Shown here: in pieces, positions 7,586-15,475 of the stretch
How the letters are laid out: every line of letters begins with the position of its first letter
Position numbering within the stretch: the first letter of the stretch is position 1
Assembly (NCBI GenBank): GCA_045534165.1
Contig: JAZSJD010000089.1
Location: forward strand, 1 to 42,614
DNA: 42,614 bases
Origin: SIG575 sp045534165
GTDB taxonomy: Bacteria > Bacillota > Clostridia > Oscillospirales > Acutalibacteraceae
Reading direction: 5' to 3'
The notes under the pieces: model-generated
Databases searched by the model: none
What the model was told of the DNA's origin: nothing
What the model saw: only the letters and a program-made list of their open reading frames with translations
Translations under genes and position numbers: made by a program

Positions 7586-7605
7586 AGTAATTTCAAAAAA
7601 ACAAA

Positions 7606-8343
7606 TTATTCAGCAGCTTCTTCAGCAACTGTTTCTTCTTCAACTACGGGAGCTGACTGTTCGCCCTGACGGCCTTCGATGATAGCATCAGCCATAGCAC
7701 CTGCAATAAGTTTTACTGCACGGATAGCATCGTCATTACCGGGGATAACGAAATCAACTTCATCGGGATCACAGTTTGTGTCAACAATAGCAACAATCGG
7801 AATGTGAAGTTTGTGTGCTTCAGCAACTGCGATTCTTTCTTTTCTGGGGTCAACGATGAACATAGCAGCGGGCTGCTTTTTCATACCTGTGATACCACCC
7901 ATGAATTTTTCAAGTTTTTCGATTTCAAGGTTAAGTTTGATAACTTCTTTTTTGGGAAGAAGATCGAATGTACCGTCAGCTTCCATTGTTTTGAGCTGAG
8001 CAAGTCTCTTGATTCTTCTCTGAATTGTGTTGAAGTTTGTGAGCATACCGCCGAGCCAACGTGCATTAACATAAGGCATGCCGCAACGGATTGCTTCTTC
8101 CTTAACTGAATCCTGAGCCTGTTTCTTTGTACCTACAAAGAGAACTTCGCCGCCTTCTGCTGCGATGTCACGGATGAAGAGATAAGCTTCTTCAAGCTTC
8201 TTTACAGTCTTCTGAAGGTCGATGATGTAGATACCGTTACGTTCAGTAAAAATGTACTGAGACATTTTGGGGTTCCATCTTCTTGTCTGGTGTCCGAAGT
8301 GAACACCTGCTTCTAAGAGCTGTTTCATTGATACTACTGCCAT
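7606..8343 (-). CDS. rpsB: 30S ribosomal protein S2
   Basis: A 245-residue small-subunit ribosomal protein. The start MAVVSMKQLLEAGVHFGHQT is the S2 N-terminus. FVGTKKQAQ, NARWLGGMLTNF and the C-terminal PIVAIVDTNCDPD and VDFVIPGNDDA motifs are all present. The tail after residue 228 is acidic and low in complexity, as often in Firmicutes. AAGGAGG precedes the ATG. It is the first gene of the rpsB-tsf operon and has a leader of about 120 bases, long enough for feedback control. Confidence 0.98.
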   Translation of the reverse strand: MAVVSMKQLLEAGVHFGHQTRRWNPKMSQYIFTERNGIYIIDLQKTVKKLEEAYLFIRDIAAEGGEVLFVGTKKQAQDSVKEEAIRCGMPYVNARWLGGMLTNFNTIQRRIKRLAQLKTMEADGTFDLLPKKEVIKLNLEIEKLEKFMGGITGMKKQPAAMFIVDPRKERIAVAEAHKLHIPIVAIVDTNCDPDEVDFVIPGNDDAIRAVKLIAGAMADAIIEGRQGEQSAPVVEEETVAEEAAE

Positions 8344-8465
8344 TTTTATTTCCTCCTTTTGTTTGTAAAGCGATTTTCACCGCTATTTCCACCGCACAGT
8401 TCAACTTGGACGCGCAACATTCTTATGAATGCACATGCTGACCAATCGCCATGCGTGCGTTTTGC
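8344..8465 (-). promoter_or_regulatory. 5' leader of rpsB with possible competing hairpins
   Basis: The roughly 120-base untranslated leader contains two short stems that share bases: one joins CGCATG (8449-8454 region) with CATGTG, the other pairs GCATTC with GAATGT around an ATAA loop. They overlap at the CATGTGCATTC segment and could be alternatives. Ribosomal protein leaders are common control sites. I cannot match this one to a known S2-binding RNA by eye. Confidence 0.35.
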
Positions 8466-8471
8466 TGTAAA

Positions 8472-8500
8472 ATTATATCACAAGTATTTATAAAAATCAA
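8472..8500 (-). promoter_or_regulatory. Sigma-A-type promoter for rpsB-tsf
   Basis: Minus-strand TTGATT (8500-8495) and a perfect TATAAT (8477-8472) are 17 bases apart, about 130 bases before the rpsB start codon. No other good promoter lies in the gap. Confidence 0.85.
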
Positions 8501-8537
8501 TAGAAAAATCAACTTTTTTCAAATATTTTCAAGTTTT

Positions 8538-9317
8538 TTATTCTTTATATTGGTATTCTGTACCAATAAATCCCACTTGTTTGAAATCATCCATATTATG
8601 ACGGATAATATAGTCAATATACGACATAACCATCTGTGCCACAATATTATAACCACAAGGATTCATATGGCCACCCAAGAAAAACTTCTTTTTGAAATCT
8701 TCATCAAATTCAGGTCCGTATTTTCCTATATCCAAAACATAACAATTTGAAAAGAGTTCAGCAAATTTATAAAGGATCTCAGAATGTTCCTTGTTTTTAC
8801 TATCCCAGGAAGGATCATTTGGAATAGTCATAAGAAAAAACTTTGCATCAGGTTGGATTTCTTTATATTTCTGAATTATTTTTGCATAATAACCTGTAAA
8901 TGTGGGTTTATTATTTTCATAATTTTCAAAATCTATGTCATCAAATGTACCAATCGGCATTTTTATATTAACCAAATCATTAACACCTAATGCAATAATG
9001 TATGCAGTACATTTTTTATCCGGATTCCAGAAATCATTCTGTTGGGCAAAAGTTTCATAATATTCTTTTGCAGTCATACCACCACGAGAAAAATTGTAAA
9101 CAGTAGTCCCCGTCATACGAGCGAGAAACTGCCCCCAGGAATATTCAAAATAATCGTGGTATGTTTTCTCCCCAGCTGAATTAATTGCTTCAAATTCACC
9201 TGAAGACATACTGTCACCAACGCAAGCAATTTTCCTGAAGATACCACAGAATCCACCATTTGCAGGTATATTTTCAAGAGGTTTTTCATTTTCAACGAAT
9301 AATTTTTTTATATCCAT
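8538..9317 (-). CDS. SGNH/GDSL-type hydrolase
   Basis: A 259-residue protein with the SGNH hydrolase order of motifs: block I CVGDSMSSGEF (nucleophile serine, near residue 35), a conserved Gly in FSRGGMTA, block III ALGVNDLVN (Asn of the oxyanion hole) and block V near GGHMNPCGY (catalytic histidine). The usual DxxH Asp of block V is replaced by Leu (LGGH). No signal peptide is seen, so it is probably cytosolic. The substrate could be an acyl ester or acetylated sugar. The start at 9317 is chosen because GGAG lies 8 bases before it; the in-frame GTG at 9326 overlaps that site. It has its own promoter. Confidence 0.78.
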   Translation of the reverse strand: MDIKKLFVENEKPLENIPANGGFCGIFRKIACVGDSMSSGEFEAINSAGEKTYHDYFEYSWGQFLARMTGTTVYNFSRGGMTAKEYYETFAQQNDFWNPDKKCTAYIIALGVNDLVNIKMPIGTFDDIDFENYENNKPTFTGYYAKIIQKYKEIQPDAKFFLMTIPNDPSWDSKNKEHSEILYKFAELFSNCYVLDIGKYGPEFDEDFKKKFFLGGHMNPCGYNIVAQMVMSYIDYIIRHNMDDFKQVGFIGTEYQYKE

Positions 9318-9349
9318 AATCACCACTCCAATTATGAAAACTTTTTATA

Positions 9350-9378
9350 ATTATAACACAGAATAAATTTTTAGTAAA
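9350..9378 (-). promoter_or_regulatory. Sigma-A-type promoter for the SGNH hydrolase gene
   Basis: Minus-strand TTTACT (9378-9373) and TATAAT (9355-9350) have a 17-base spacer, 32 bases before the start codon. Confidence 0.75.
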
Positions 9379-9391
9379 TATTTTTACGAAT

Positions 9392-9424
9392 GAAAAATCC
9401 GTACACTATTGCGTACGGATTTTC
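9392..9424 (-). terminator. Terminator after tRNA-Arg
   Basis: An inverted repeat (9392-9404 with 9413-9424, with AAAATCCGTAC and its complement as the core) lies directly after the CCA end of tRNA-Arg. On the minus strand it ends in a run of T residues. It separates the tRNA operon from the hydrolase promoter. Confidence 0.85.
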
Positions 9425-9425
9425 G

Positions 9426-9502
9426 TGGCGCGCTTCAAGAGACTCGAACTCCTGACCTACTGCTTAGAAGGCAGTTGCTCTATCCAGCTGAGCTAGAAGC
9501 GC
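9426..9502 (-). tRNA. tRNA-Arg (anticodon TCT)
   Basis: A 77-base cloverleaf with encoded CCA. The acceptor stem GCGCTTC pairs with GAAGCGC, the D arm is AGCTCAGCTGGATAGAGC, and the anticodon loop CTTCTAA is closed by ACTGC/GCAGT. The T arm contains GTTCGAGTC. It is second in a two-tRNA operon, 11 bases after tRNA-Gly. Confidence 0.96.
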
Positions 9503-9513
9503 ATATTGAATTG

Positions 9514-9587
9514 TGGAGCGGGTGATGGGAATCGAACCCACACGACCAGCTTGGAAGGCTGGGATTCTACCATTGAACTACACCCGC
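9514..9587 (-). tRNA. tRNA-Gly (anticodon TCC)
   Basis: A 74-base cloverleaf with encoded CCA. The acceptor stem GCGGGTG pairs with CACCCGC on the opposite arm, the anticodon loop CTTCCAA is closed by CAGC/GCTG, and the T loop is GTTCGATTC. It is the first gene after the promoter at 9609-9637. Confidence 0.96.
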
Positions 9588-9608
9588 AAGTGTTTCACAA
9601 CGCTGACT

Positions 9609-9637
9609 ATTTTACCACAAGGCAATTCAAATGTCAA
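9609..9637 (-). promoter_or_regulatory. Promoter of the tRNA-Gly/tRNA-Arg operon
   Basis: Minus-strand TTGACA (9637-9632, consensus) and TAAAAT (9614-9609) have a 17-base spacer, about 22 bases before the tRNA-Gly 5' end. Confidence 0.88.
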
Positions 9638-9691
9638 TAGGTTTTTAAAATTATTTTTAGTATTTACTCTATTATTGATCCTGAAGAACAC

Positions 9692-9720
9692 CGTAGAGAC
9701 GAACACTGTTCGCCTCTACG
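9692..9720. repeat. Palindromic intergenic element
   Basis: A 29-base near-perfect inverted repeat: CGTAGAG and CTCTACG outer arms, one A/C mismatch, then CGAACA and TGTTCG with a single-base loop. It lies between the clp stop codon and the tRNA promoter. The minus strand has no T run after it, so it is not a standard terminator. Its GC-rich, tightly folded form in an AT-rich gap resembles a REP-type dispersed palindrome, but only one copy is visible here. Confidence 0.6.
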
Positions 9721-9752
9721 ATATAAATTATCATATACAATTAAACTATGAT

Positions 9753-12095
9753 TTATACTGCATCAACCTTGATTTCGTCATTTTCAACCTCAAGTGAAAC
9801 TGAAACAAGAGGCATATCGCATCTCTGAACCATAATATTAGCAATTTTATCTTCAACATTACGGCGGATAACGTTTCTCAAATCACGTGCTCCCCTGCCG
9901 TTTTTCTCGCCTACCAGATCAGCAAGCTTTCTCGGAACATCATTTGTCCAATTAAATTTAATGCCCTTATCCTGCAAAGACTGAACAAGTTCACCTAACA
10001 TAAGAACTGAGATCTTTTCAAAATCAGCTTTAGTCAGATCATTGAAGACTACAATTTCATCAACTCTGCCGATAAATTCAGGACGAAGAAATTCTGAAAG
10101 AGCTTTCATAGCTTTGTCTTTATTCACTTCATTCTGAGTTTTAGCAAAGCCTAAAGCGCCCTCTTTTCTCTCACTGCCGGCATTTGAAGTCATAATAATA
10201 ACTGTATTTTCAAAACTTACATTTCTACCGTGAGAGTCTGTTATTTTACCTTCATCAAGAATCTGAAGGAGAATGTTCATAACATCAGGATGTGCTTTTT
10301 CAATTTCATCAAGAAGAATTACTGAATACGGTTTTCTTCTCACCTTTTCAGTAAGCTGACCTGCTTCATCATAACCTACATATCCGGGTGGTGAACCAAT
10401 TATTCTTGAAACACTGTGTTTCTCCATAAACTCTGACATATCAAGACGTATGAGTGTTTCGGGAGAATCAAACAACTCGTTTGCAAGTTGTTTTACAAGT
10501 TCAGTTTTACCAACACCTGTAGGTCCAACGAAAATGAATGATGAAGGTCTGCGTCTGAGACTCAACTGAACTCTGCCACGTCTTACAGCTGCACAAACCA
10601 AATCAATAGCTTCATCCTGGCCGATAATTTTCGCTCTGAGGTTTGTTTCCATATCAGCAAGTTTTCTTAAATCACTTTCGATAACTTTGCTTGAAGGGAT
10701 ACCTGTCCAGAGTTCAATCACGTGTGCAATATCATCCTGAGTTACAGCATTATCTCCCGCAAGAACTGCAAGTTCTTTCTGCTTTTCTTCACACACAATT
10801 ATTTCAGCTTTTACTTTTGCAATCTGCTCATAGTCAATATTTTCTGTATCTTCTTCAAGCTCTTTCTGCAACTGATTAAGCTGAGTGATTTTCTTTTCGT
10901 TAATTTCAAAATCGCTGATACTCTTATTTCTCAAGTTAGCTCTTGTACAAGCTTCGTCAAGCAGGTCAATTGCTTTGTCAGGCAAGAAACGGTCATTGAT
11001 ATATCTTTCGGACAACACAACTGAACTGTAGACAAGATTATCGCTGATTTTTACGCGATGGAAATCTTCATAATAGTTTTTAATGCCTACAAGCATTTTA
11101 TACGTATCATCAATTGAAGGTTCAACAACTTTAACAGGCTGTAAACGTCTTTCAAGTGCAGCATCTTTTTCAATAAACTTTCTGTATTCATCAAAAGTTG
11201 TTGCACCGACAATCTGAATTTCGCCACGTGATAATGCCGGTTTAAGAATGTTTGCAGCATTCATTGAACCCTCTGCATCGCCTGTGCCTACAAGATTGTG
11301 AACTTCATCTATAAACAGAATAATATTTCCTTCTGACTTTACTTCATCAATAAGACCTTTGATTCTGCTCTCAAACTGACCTCTGAACTGGGTACCGGCA
11401 ACAAGAGCTGTCAAATCAAGAAGATGAATTTCTTTATTTGCAAGCTTTGCAGGTACATCCCCATTTGCAATTTTTAAAGCAAGTCCTTCCGCAATTGCAG
11501 TTTTACCAACACCCGGCTCACCGATAAGGCAGGGATTATTTTTTGTTCTTCTGCAAAGAATCTGAGTAACTCGATAAATTTCGTTTTCTCTGCCGATAAT
11601 TCTGTCAATTTTACCTTCTCTTGCTTTTGCAACAAGATCAGTACAGTAAAGATTGAGGAATTTGCGTTTTTTATTCTTCTTTTTATCTTCTTTTTCCTTT
11701 TTCTTTTTATCGTTCTTATTTTCAAACTCTTTTTTAGAATCAGGCAAAGGATTATTTTCACTGTAGTTATTTTTAGGGCTGAACGCTCCGCCAAGAAAAT
11801 TCTTTAAAAACTCAGCAGGCATCTGCTGTGCGCCACCGGGTTCAAAATTATTTTCTTCATCGTCATCATCGTCATTATCCATCATACCCATCATGCTTTC
11901 AAGCTGTTCGCTTGCTGCATCAAGGTCATCATCGGTAATACCCATACTTTCCATCATCTGTTTGATGGGTCCGATATTCAACTCTGAAGCACATTTCATA
12001 CAAAGACCTTCAGGAGTGGATTTATCCCCTTCAATTTTTGTTATAAATATAACCGCAGGTCTTTCGTGGCACCTGCTACACATCATTTTTTTCAT
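9753..12095 (-). CDS. Clp ATPase with N-terminal zinc finger (ClpE-like)
   Basis: A 780-residue HSP100 unfoldase with two AAA+ modules. In place of the usual ClpN repeats it starts with a zinc finger (CSRC at residues 6-9, CMKC near 33-36), as in ClpE and McsA. An acidic Asp-rich stretch and a Lys/Glu-rich linker (about 75-145) follow. The first Walker A is GEPGVGKTAIAEG with Walker B ILFIDEVHNL; the second pair is GPTGVGKTELV and VILLDEIEKAH. An LGF tripeptide after SERKEGA fits the loop that docks ClpP, so a ClpP partner is likely. It would unfold damaged proteins for degradation. Its ATG overlaps the stop of pgsA (ATGA). ClpC is the alternative name, but the zinc finger favours ClpE. Confidence 0.88.
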   Translation of the reverse strand: MKKMMCSRCHERPAVIFITKIEGDKSTPEGLCMKCASELNIGPIKQMMESMGITDDDLDAASEQLESMMGMMDNDDDDDEENNFEPGGAQQMPAEFLKNFLGGAFSPKNNYSENNPLPDSKKEFENKNDKKKKEKEDKKKNKKRKFLNLYCTDLVAKAREGKIDRIIGRENEIYRVTQILCRRTKNNPCLIGEPGVGKTAIAEGLALKIANGDVPAKLANKEIHLLDLTALVAGTQFRGQFESRIKGLIDEVKSEGNIILFIDEVHNLVGTGDAEGSMNAANILKPALSRGEIQIVGATTFDEYRKFIEKDAALERRLQPVKVVEPSIDDTYKMLVGIKNYYEDFHRVKISDNLVYSSVVLSERYINDRFLPDKAIDLLDEACTRANLRNKSISDFEINEKKITQLNQLQKELEEDTENIDYEQIAKVKAEIIVCEEKQKELAVLAGDNAVTQDDIAHVIELWTGIPSSKVIESDLRKLADMETNLRAKIIGQDEAIDLVCAAVRRGRVQLSLRRRPSSFIFVGPTGVGKTELVKQLANELFDSPETLIRLDMSEFMEKHSVSRIIGSPPGYVGYDEAGQLTEKVRRKPYSVILLDEIEKAHPDVMNILLQILDEGKITDSHGRNVSFENTVIIMTSNAGSERKEGALGFAKTQNEVNKDKAMKALSEFLRPEFIGRVDEIVVFNDLTKADFEKISVLMLGELVQSLQDKGIKFNWTNDVPRKLADLVGEKNGRGARDLRNVIRRNVEDKIANIMVQRCDMPLVSVSLEVENDEIKVDAV

Positions 12096-12730
12096 TTATT
12101 TTCCCCTTTTTTTATTGCTCTTTTTTCCTTGATTTGTTTCCATACGTTTGGTGCATAGCTGAACAGAGCAATAATTGTCAATATCAAAGAACCTATTACA
12201 AGTACCATAACAACCCATTCAGGCAAAACAAACCATTTATTAAACACGCCCACAACAGGACCAAAACATACAATAACAATCATAACCATATAGAATGCAA
12301 AAGTTGCAATCTTGCCGAAAATTTCTGCTGCACAAGGTTTCAGACCAACTGCCAGCATAATTCCGCCGATAGCTAACATAATTAATTCTTTACCGAGAAA
12401 TGCTAAGAAAACATAACTGAAAAGCTCAAGAGATTCTACACCTGAAGTATTGAATTCCCAGAATAAAAGAATTGCAATTGCTAACTGAGTCAATTTATCA
12501 GCAATCGGATCCAGAATTTTACCCAATGCACTTATCTGATTGAAACGTCGCGCAATTTTGCCATCAAACCAGTCAGTTAAACCCGAAAGTGCGAGCACAA
12601 CCAAAGCACTGAAACGATAATCATATACAAACAACACAACAAATGCAGGTATAAGCAAAATCCTGACTACACTCAACAAATTTGGTATCGTAAGACAACC
12701 TTTAAACAAGTCTTTCAACTCAATGCACAC
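12092..12730 (-). CDS. pgsA: CDP-diacylglycerol-glycerol-3-phosphate 3-phosphatidyltransferase
   Basis: A membrane enzyme of the CDP-alcohol phosphatidyltransferase family that makes phosphatidylglycerol phosphate from CDP-diacylglycerol and glycerol-3-phosphate. The catalytic signature DGx2ARx8Gx3Dx3D is complete in the segment from DWFDGKIARR to LDPIADK. Several transmembrane helices and the N-terminal IPNLLSVVRILLIP are typical. The start is unclear: no ATG is available. GTG at 12730 touches the AGGAG site (12734-12730), TTG at 12718 lies 11 bases after it, and ATT at 12724 has the best spacing. It follows cvpA by 7 bases and overlaps the clp gene. Confidence 0.9.
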   Translation of the reverse strand: MCIELKDLFKGCLTIPNLLSVVRILLIPAFVVLFVYDYRFSALVVLALSGLTDWFDGKIARRFNQISALGKILDPIADKLTQLAIAILLFWEFNTSGVESLELFSYVFLAFLGKELIMLAIGGIMLAVGLKPCAAEIFGKIATFAFYMVMIVIVCFGPVVGVFNKWFVLPEWVVMVLVIGSLILTIIALFSYAPNVWKQIKEKRAIKKGENK

Positions 12731-12737
12731 TCCTGTA

Positions 12738-13418
12738 TTAAAAACTTATTTTAGTTAATAAATTGATAAAATATGATGAATCAATCGTTTGCTGTAAATA
12801 CTCACTCGTAATGAAAAGCGAACAAACAATCAGCAAAAATGAAAGAATCAGAACACAAACAAAACCATTTAAACTACCTAAAAATGCGCCCAGCACTCCA
12901 TCAACTGTTTTCAGCACAGGTAATTTGAAAAATTTACAGATAACTTTAATAATGATTGAAAACAAAATTGATGACAAAACAAAAACAATTATAAATACCA
13001 ATGCGCTACAAAGCACAATCAAAAACGGACCGATAACATTTTCCTCAAGCTGCATAGCCACTTCTCTGATGACATCCAGGGAAGTCAACTGATCACTGTA
13101 CACCGAAACATCAAAACTCTGAATATGTGATGTTTTTAAATAATATTCAGGTACAGAACCGAAAAAGCGAGAAACATTTTGTAACAACTCTGCTAACGAA
13201 CCATCTTTTAGGTATGATTCAATTCTGTTCACTGTTAATTCCTTAAAAAATGATTCATAAACAAGCGCAGAATATTCACTTGAAATAAATTTCGCCAATA
13301 AAAATGATGCAAGCTTTGAAACAACTAAAAGCAGTGTTCTTATAAAGCCCTTCTTTTTGCCCATTATAATAAAATAAATAAAAATAAGCAAAAGTAAAAC
13401 ATCAACCAATATACCCAT
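12738..13418 (-). CDS. CvpA-family membrane protein
   Basis: About 226 residues with four hydrophobic segments. The N-terminal half shows the CvpA pattern: a first helix, GKKKGFIRTLLLVVSKLASF, then a second helix. A polar extracytoplasmic stretch of about 70 residues follows, then two helices and GVLGAFLGSLNGF, the second conserved CvpA motif. CvpA proteins are linked to colicin V production in E. coli and to envelope homeostasis, with no defined chemistry. The start at 13418 has GGTGG 5 bases before it. Upstream in-frame starts at 13448 and 13433 overlap the -10 box or the expected transcription start. Confidence 0.8.
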   Translation of the reverse strand: MGILVDVLLLLIFIYFIIMGKKKGFIRTLLLVVSKLASFLLAKFISSEYSALVYESFFKELTVNRIESYLKDGSLAELLQNVSRFFGSVPEYYLKTSHIQSFDVSVYSDQLTSLDVIREVAMQLEENVIGPFLIVLCSALVFIIVFVLSSILFSIIIKVICKFFKLPVLKTVDGVLGAFLGSLNGFVCVLILSFLLIVCSLFITSEYLQQTIDSSYFINLLTKISF

Positions 13419-13438
13419 ATTTTCCACCATCATAGAAG

Positions 13439-13467
13439 ATATTAGCACAACAAAAATTATTTATCAA
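13439..13467 (-). promoter_or_regulatory. Promoter upstream of cvpA-pgsA-clp
   Basis: Minus-strand TTGATA (13467-13462) and TAATAT (13444-13439) are 17 bases apart, giving a leader of about 13 bases before the chosen cvpA start. It would let cvpA-pgsA-clp be transcribed apart from the DUF5711 block. Confidence 0.65.
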
Positions 13468-13520
13468 GCAAAATTTATTAATTTAACAATCAGTTTTAAA
13501 ATTTTATAATCAATTCACAC

Positions 13521-14711
13521 TTATTCAACTTCAAGCACAGAATCGACCCCTGCTTTGACACGATAAATGTTAGAACCTGAAAAAAGATACAGATAAGAAG
13601 AATCCATCTTAACAGAGTCAATATTAAAAGTTAAATCAACCTGACCCTTCAGATTTCCGCTATAATTATAGAAGAAAACCTTATCTTCACACAAAACAGC
13701 AATAAGACTTGAATTGCATGTAATGTTTTTAACATTTTTCAAGTTATCAATAAGGCAGCTTTCTTTTCCGTTTTTATAAAATCCATGAACAACATTTAAA
13801 GTACTGCCGTATTTAGAGTAGCAAACAGCACCTCTTTTTGAAGATGAATCAAAATCAACAGAAACCAACGTATGGGCTGAATAATCAACTACATTTTCAT
13901 CATTCTTATCTTTGACGTTAACAACCCTACGTTTTAAATCTGTTATAACATTAAGTTTTTTATTACTCAGAAAATCAAGATTTATAACAGTTTCTCCCAC
14001 ATATTTAACTTTTTTTATGGGTTCTTCTTTATTAAAATCAAAAACATATACGGTTGAATAATAATCAGCATTTTCCGTTCCGAAAACAGCACAAGCGCCA
14101 TATCTGCCGTTATCAGAAAGTGTTACACATAAAATTCGTTCACTTCCGAAAACATAATAAAACTCCGGTGAAAGCTTTTTATTGAGCATTGTAAACTTAC
14201 TTACACCATCATCGCTCCATGTTGCAAAAGCAATGCTACCGTTTCTTCCTATATCAGCAGTTATAATTCCGTTTTTAATTTTATCCTTTGTATCATTTGA
14301 ATCATACAAAACATCAGACTGTCCCGTAACAACAAAAGCGGATGTTCCTCTGTTATAAATAACTGACCTGCCATTGGAAACAGACATATCAGGATTAGTA
14401 TATGTAGTGTCAAAACTTAAAATCTCTTTTGCTGTTTTATTAAGAAACACAACGTGAGAATCATCAATTAATGCAAAACAAGAACCTATCGGCAAAGCTT
14501 TTTCGGGTCCATCAGTTGAACATTCATAAGGATAACCCTCACCTTTTTTCAGATTAAGGAAAAATGATTCGATAGTGCCGGTAATGTTTGAAAAAGTAAC
14601 ATTTGAAAAACTGCTCGCTGCAATAAAAATAATTGAAACAGCAACAACTACCGCTAACAAAACTTTACCGATTAATAAATAATCAGGTTTTGTTTTAAAA
14701 ATCTTTTTCAT
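13521..14711 (-). CDS. DUF5711-family membrane-anchored beta-propeller-like protein
   Basis: A 396-residue protein with one N-terminal transmembrane helix (residues about 12-35, LIGKVLLAVVVAVSIIFIAA) and a large outward-facing region. That region has repeated beta-strand units such as GRSVIYNRGTSAFVVTG, NGSIAFATWSDDG and NGRYGACAVFG, suggesting a seven- or eight-bladed propeller. I match it to DUF5711 by memory of this pattern and of its position beside CvpA in Clostridia. The function is unknown. AAGGAG precedes the ATG by 7 bases, and the gene is 18 bases behind truA. Confidence 0.65.
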   Translation of the reverse strand: MKKIFKTKPDYLLIGKVLLAVVVAVSIIFIAASSFSNVTFSNITGTIESFFLNLKKGEGYPYECSTDGPEKALPIGSCFALIDDSHVVFLNKTAKEILSFDTTYTNPDMSVSNGRSVIYNRGTSAFVVTGQSDVLYDSNDTKDKIKNGIITADIGRNGSIAFATWSDDGVSKFTMLNKKLSPEFYYVFGSERILCVTLSDNGRYGACAVFGTENADYYSTVYVFDFNKEEPIKKVKYVGETVINLDFLSNKKLNVITDLKRRVVNVKDKNDENVVDYSAHTLVSVDFDSSSKRGAVCYSKYGSTLNVVHGFYKNGKESCLIDNLKNVKNITCNSSLIAVLCEDKVFFYNYSGNLKGQVDLTFNIDSVKMDSSYLYLFSGSNIYRVKAGVDSVLEVE

Positions 14712-14729
14712 TTTATGCTCCTTTTTGAA

Positions 14730-15464
14730 TTAATAATAAACATTGTTTAAATACAAGCCTTCCGCCGGCGCAGTGAAACCTGCCATACTTCTGTTTTTAC
14801 TTTCAATAATGTTTCTGATTGAATTCTTCTCAATTTTTCCGTTAGAAATATCAAGAAGAGTTCCCACCATAATCCGCACCATATTATAGAGAAATCCGTC
14901 TCCGCTTACATAAAACAGAACTTCTTCCCCTTCACGCTTCACTTCAAACGAATAGATCTCTCTTACTTTATCTTCTACTGAACTACCCGAAGCACAAAAA
15001 GCAGAAAAATCATATTTGCCGATAAAATCCTTCGCCTGACAATTCAACAAATCCACATCAATATCATATCTGTAATGATAACATAACTTTTCAAGAAAAG
15101 GGTTTCTTGATTTACCGTTCCAGATTCTGTAGAGATATTCTTTACCTTTGCAATCATATCTCGCGTGAAAACCTTCATCTTTTTCTATGCAGCTTTTCAC
15201 ACATATATCATATGGTAAATTAACATTCAATGCAGCAGGAATTTTCTCTGTCAGTATACTTTTATCTGTTTTAAAACTACAACAGAACATGTTTGCATGA
15301 ACACCTGCATCAGTTCTGCTGCAACCTTTCACGTCATAACGTGCTTCAAAAACTTTTTCAATGGCATCCTGCAACTTTTCCTGTACAGTTATTGCATTAT
15401 TCTGAACCTGCCAACCATGATAACCTGCACCGTTATAAGCAATTTCAAGCAACAAGTTTCTCAT
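14730..15464 (-). CDS. truA: tRNA pseudouridine(38-40) synthase TruA
   Basis: A 244-residue enzyme that makes pseudouridine at positions 38-40 of the tRNA anticodon arm. The catalytic Asp is in GCSRTDAGVHA (near residue 52). The N-terminus LLLEIAYNGAGYHGWQ, GKEYLYRIWNG, YDFSAFCASG and YNMVRIMVGTLLDI are family motifs. The start at 15464 is fixed by AGGAGA before it and by homology. The open frame extends 52 codons further back, but that part overlaps ecfT and has no family match. Truncation is not indicated. Confidence 0.95.
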   Translation of the reverse strand: MRNLLLEIAYNGAGYHGWQVQNNAITVQEKLQDAIEKVFEARYDVKGCSRTDAGVHANMFCCSFKTDKSILTEKIPAALNVNLPYDICVKSCIEKDEGFHARYDCKGKEYLYRIWNGKSRNPFLEKLCYHYRYDIDVDLLNCQAKDFIGKYDFSAFCASGSSVEDKVREIYSFEVKREGEEVLFYVSGDGFLYNMVRIMVGTLLDISNGKIEKNSIRNIIESKNRSMAGFTAPAEGLYLNNVYY

Positions 15465-15475
15465 AACCCATTCTC

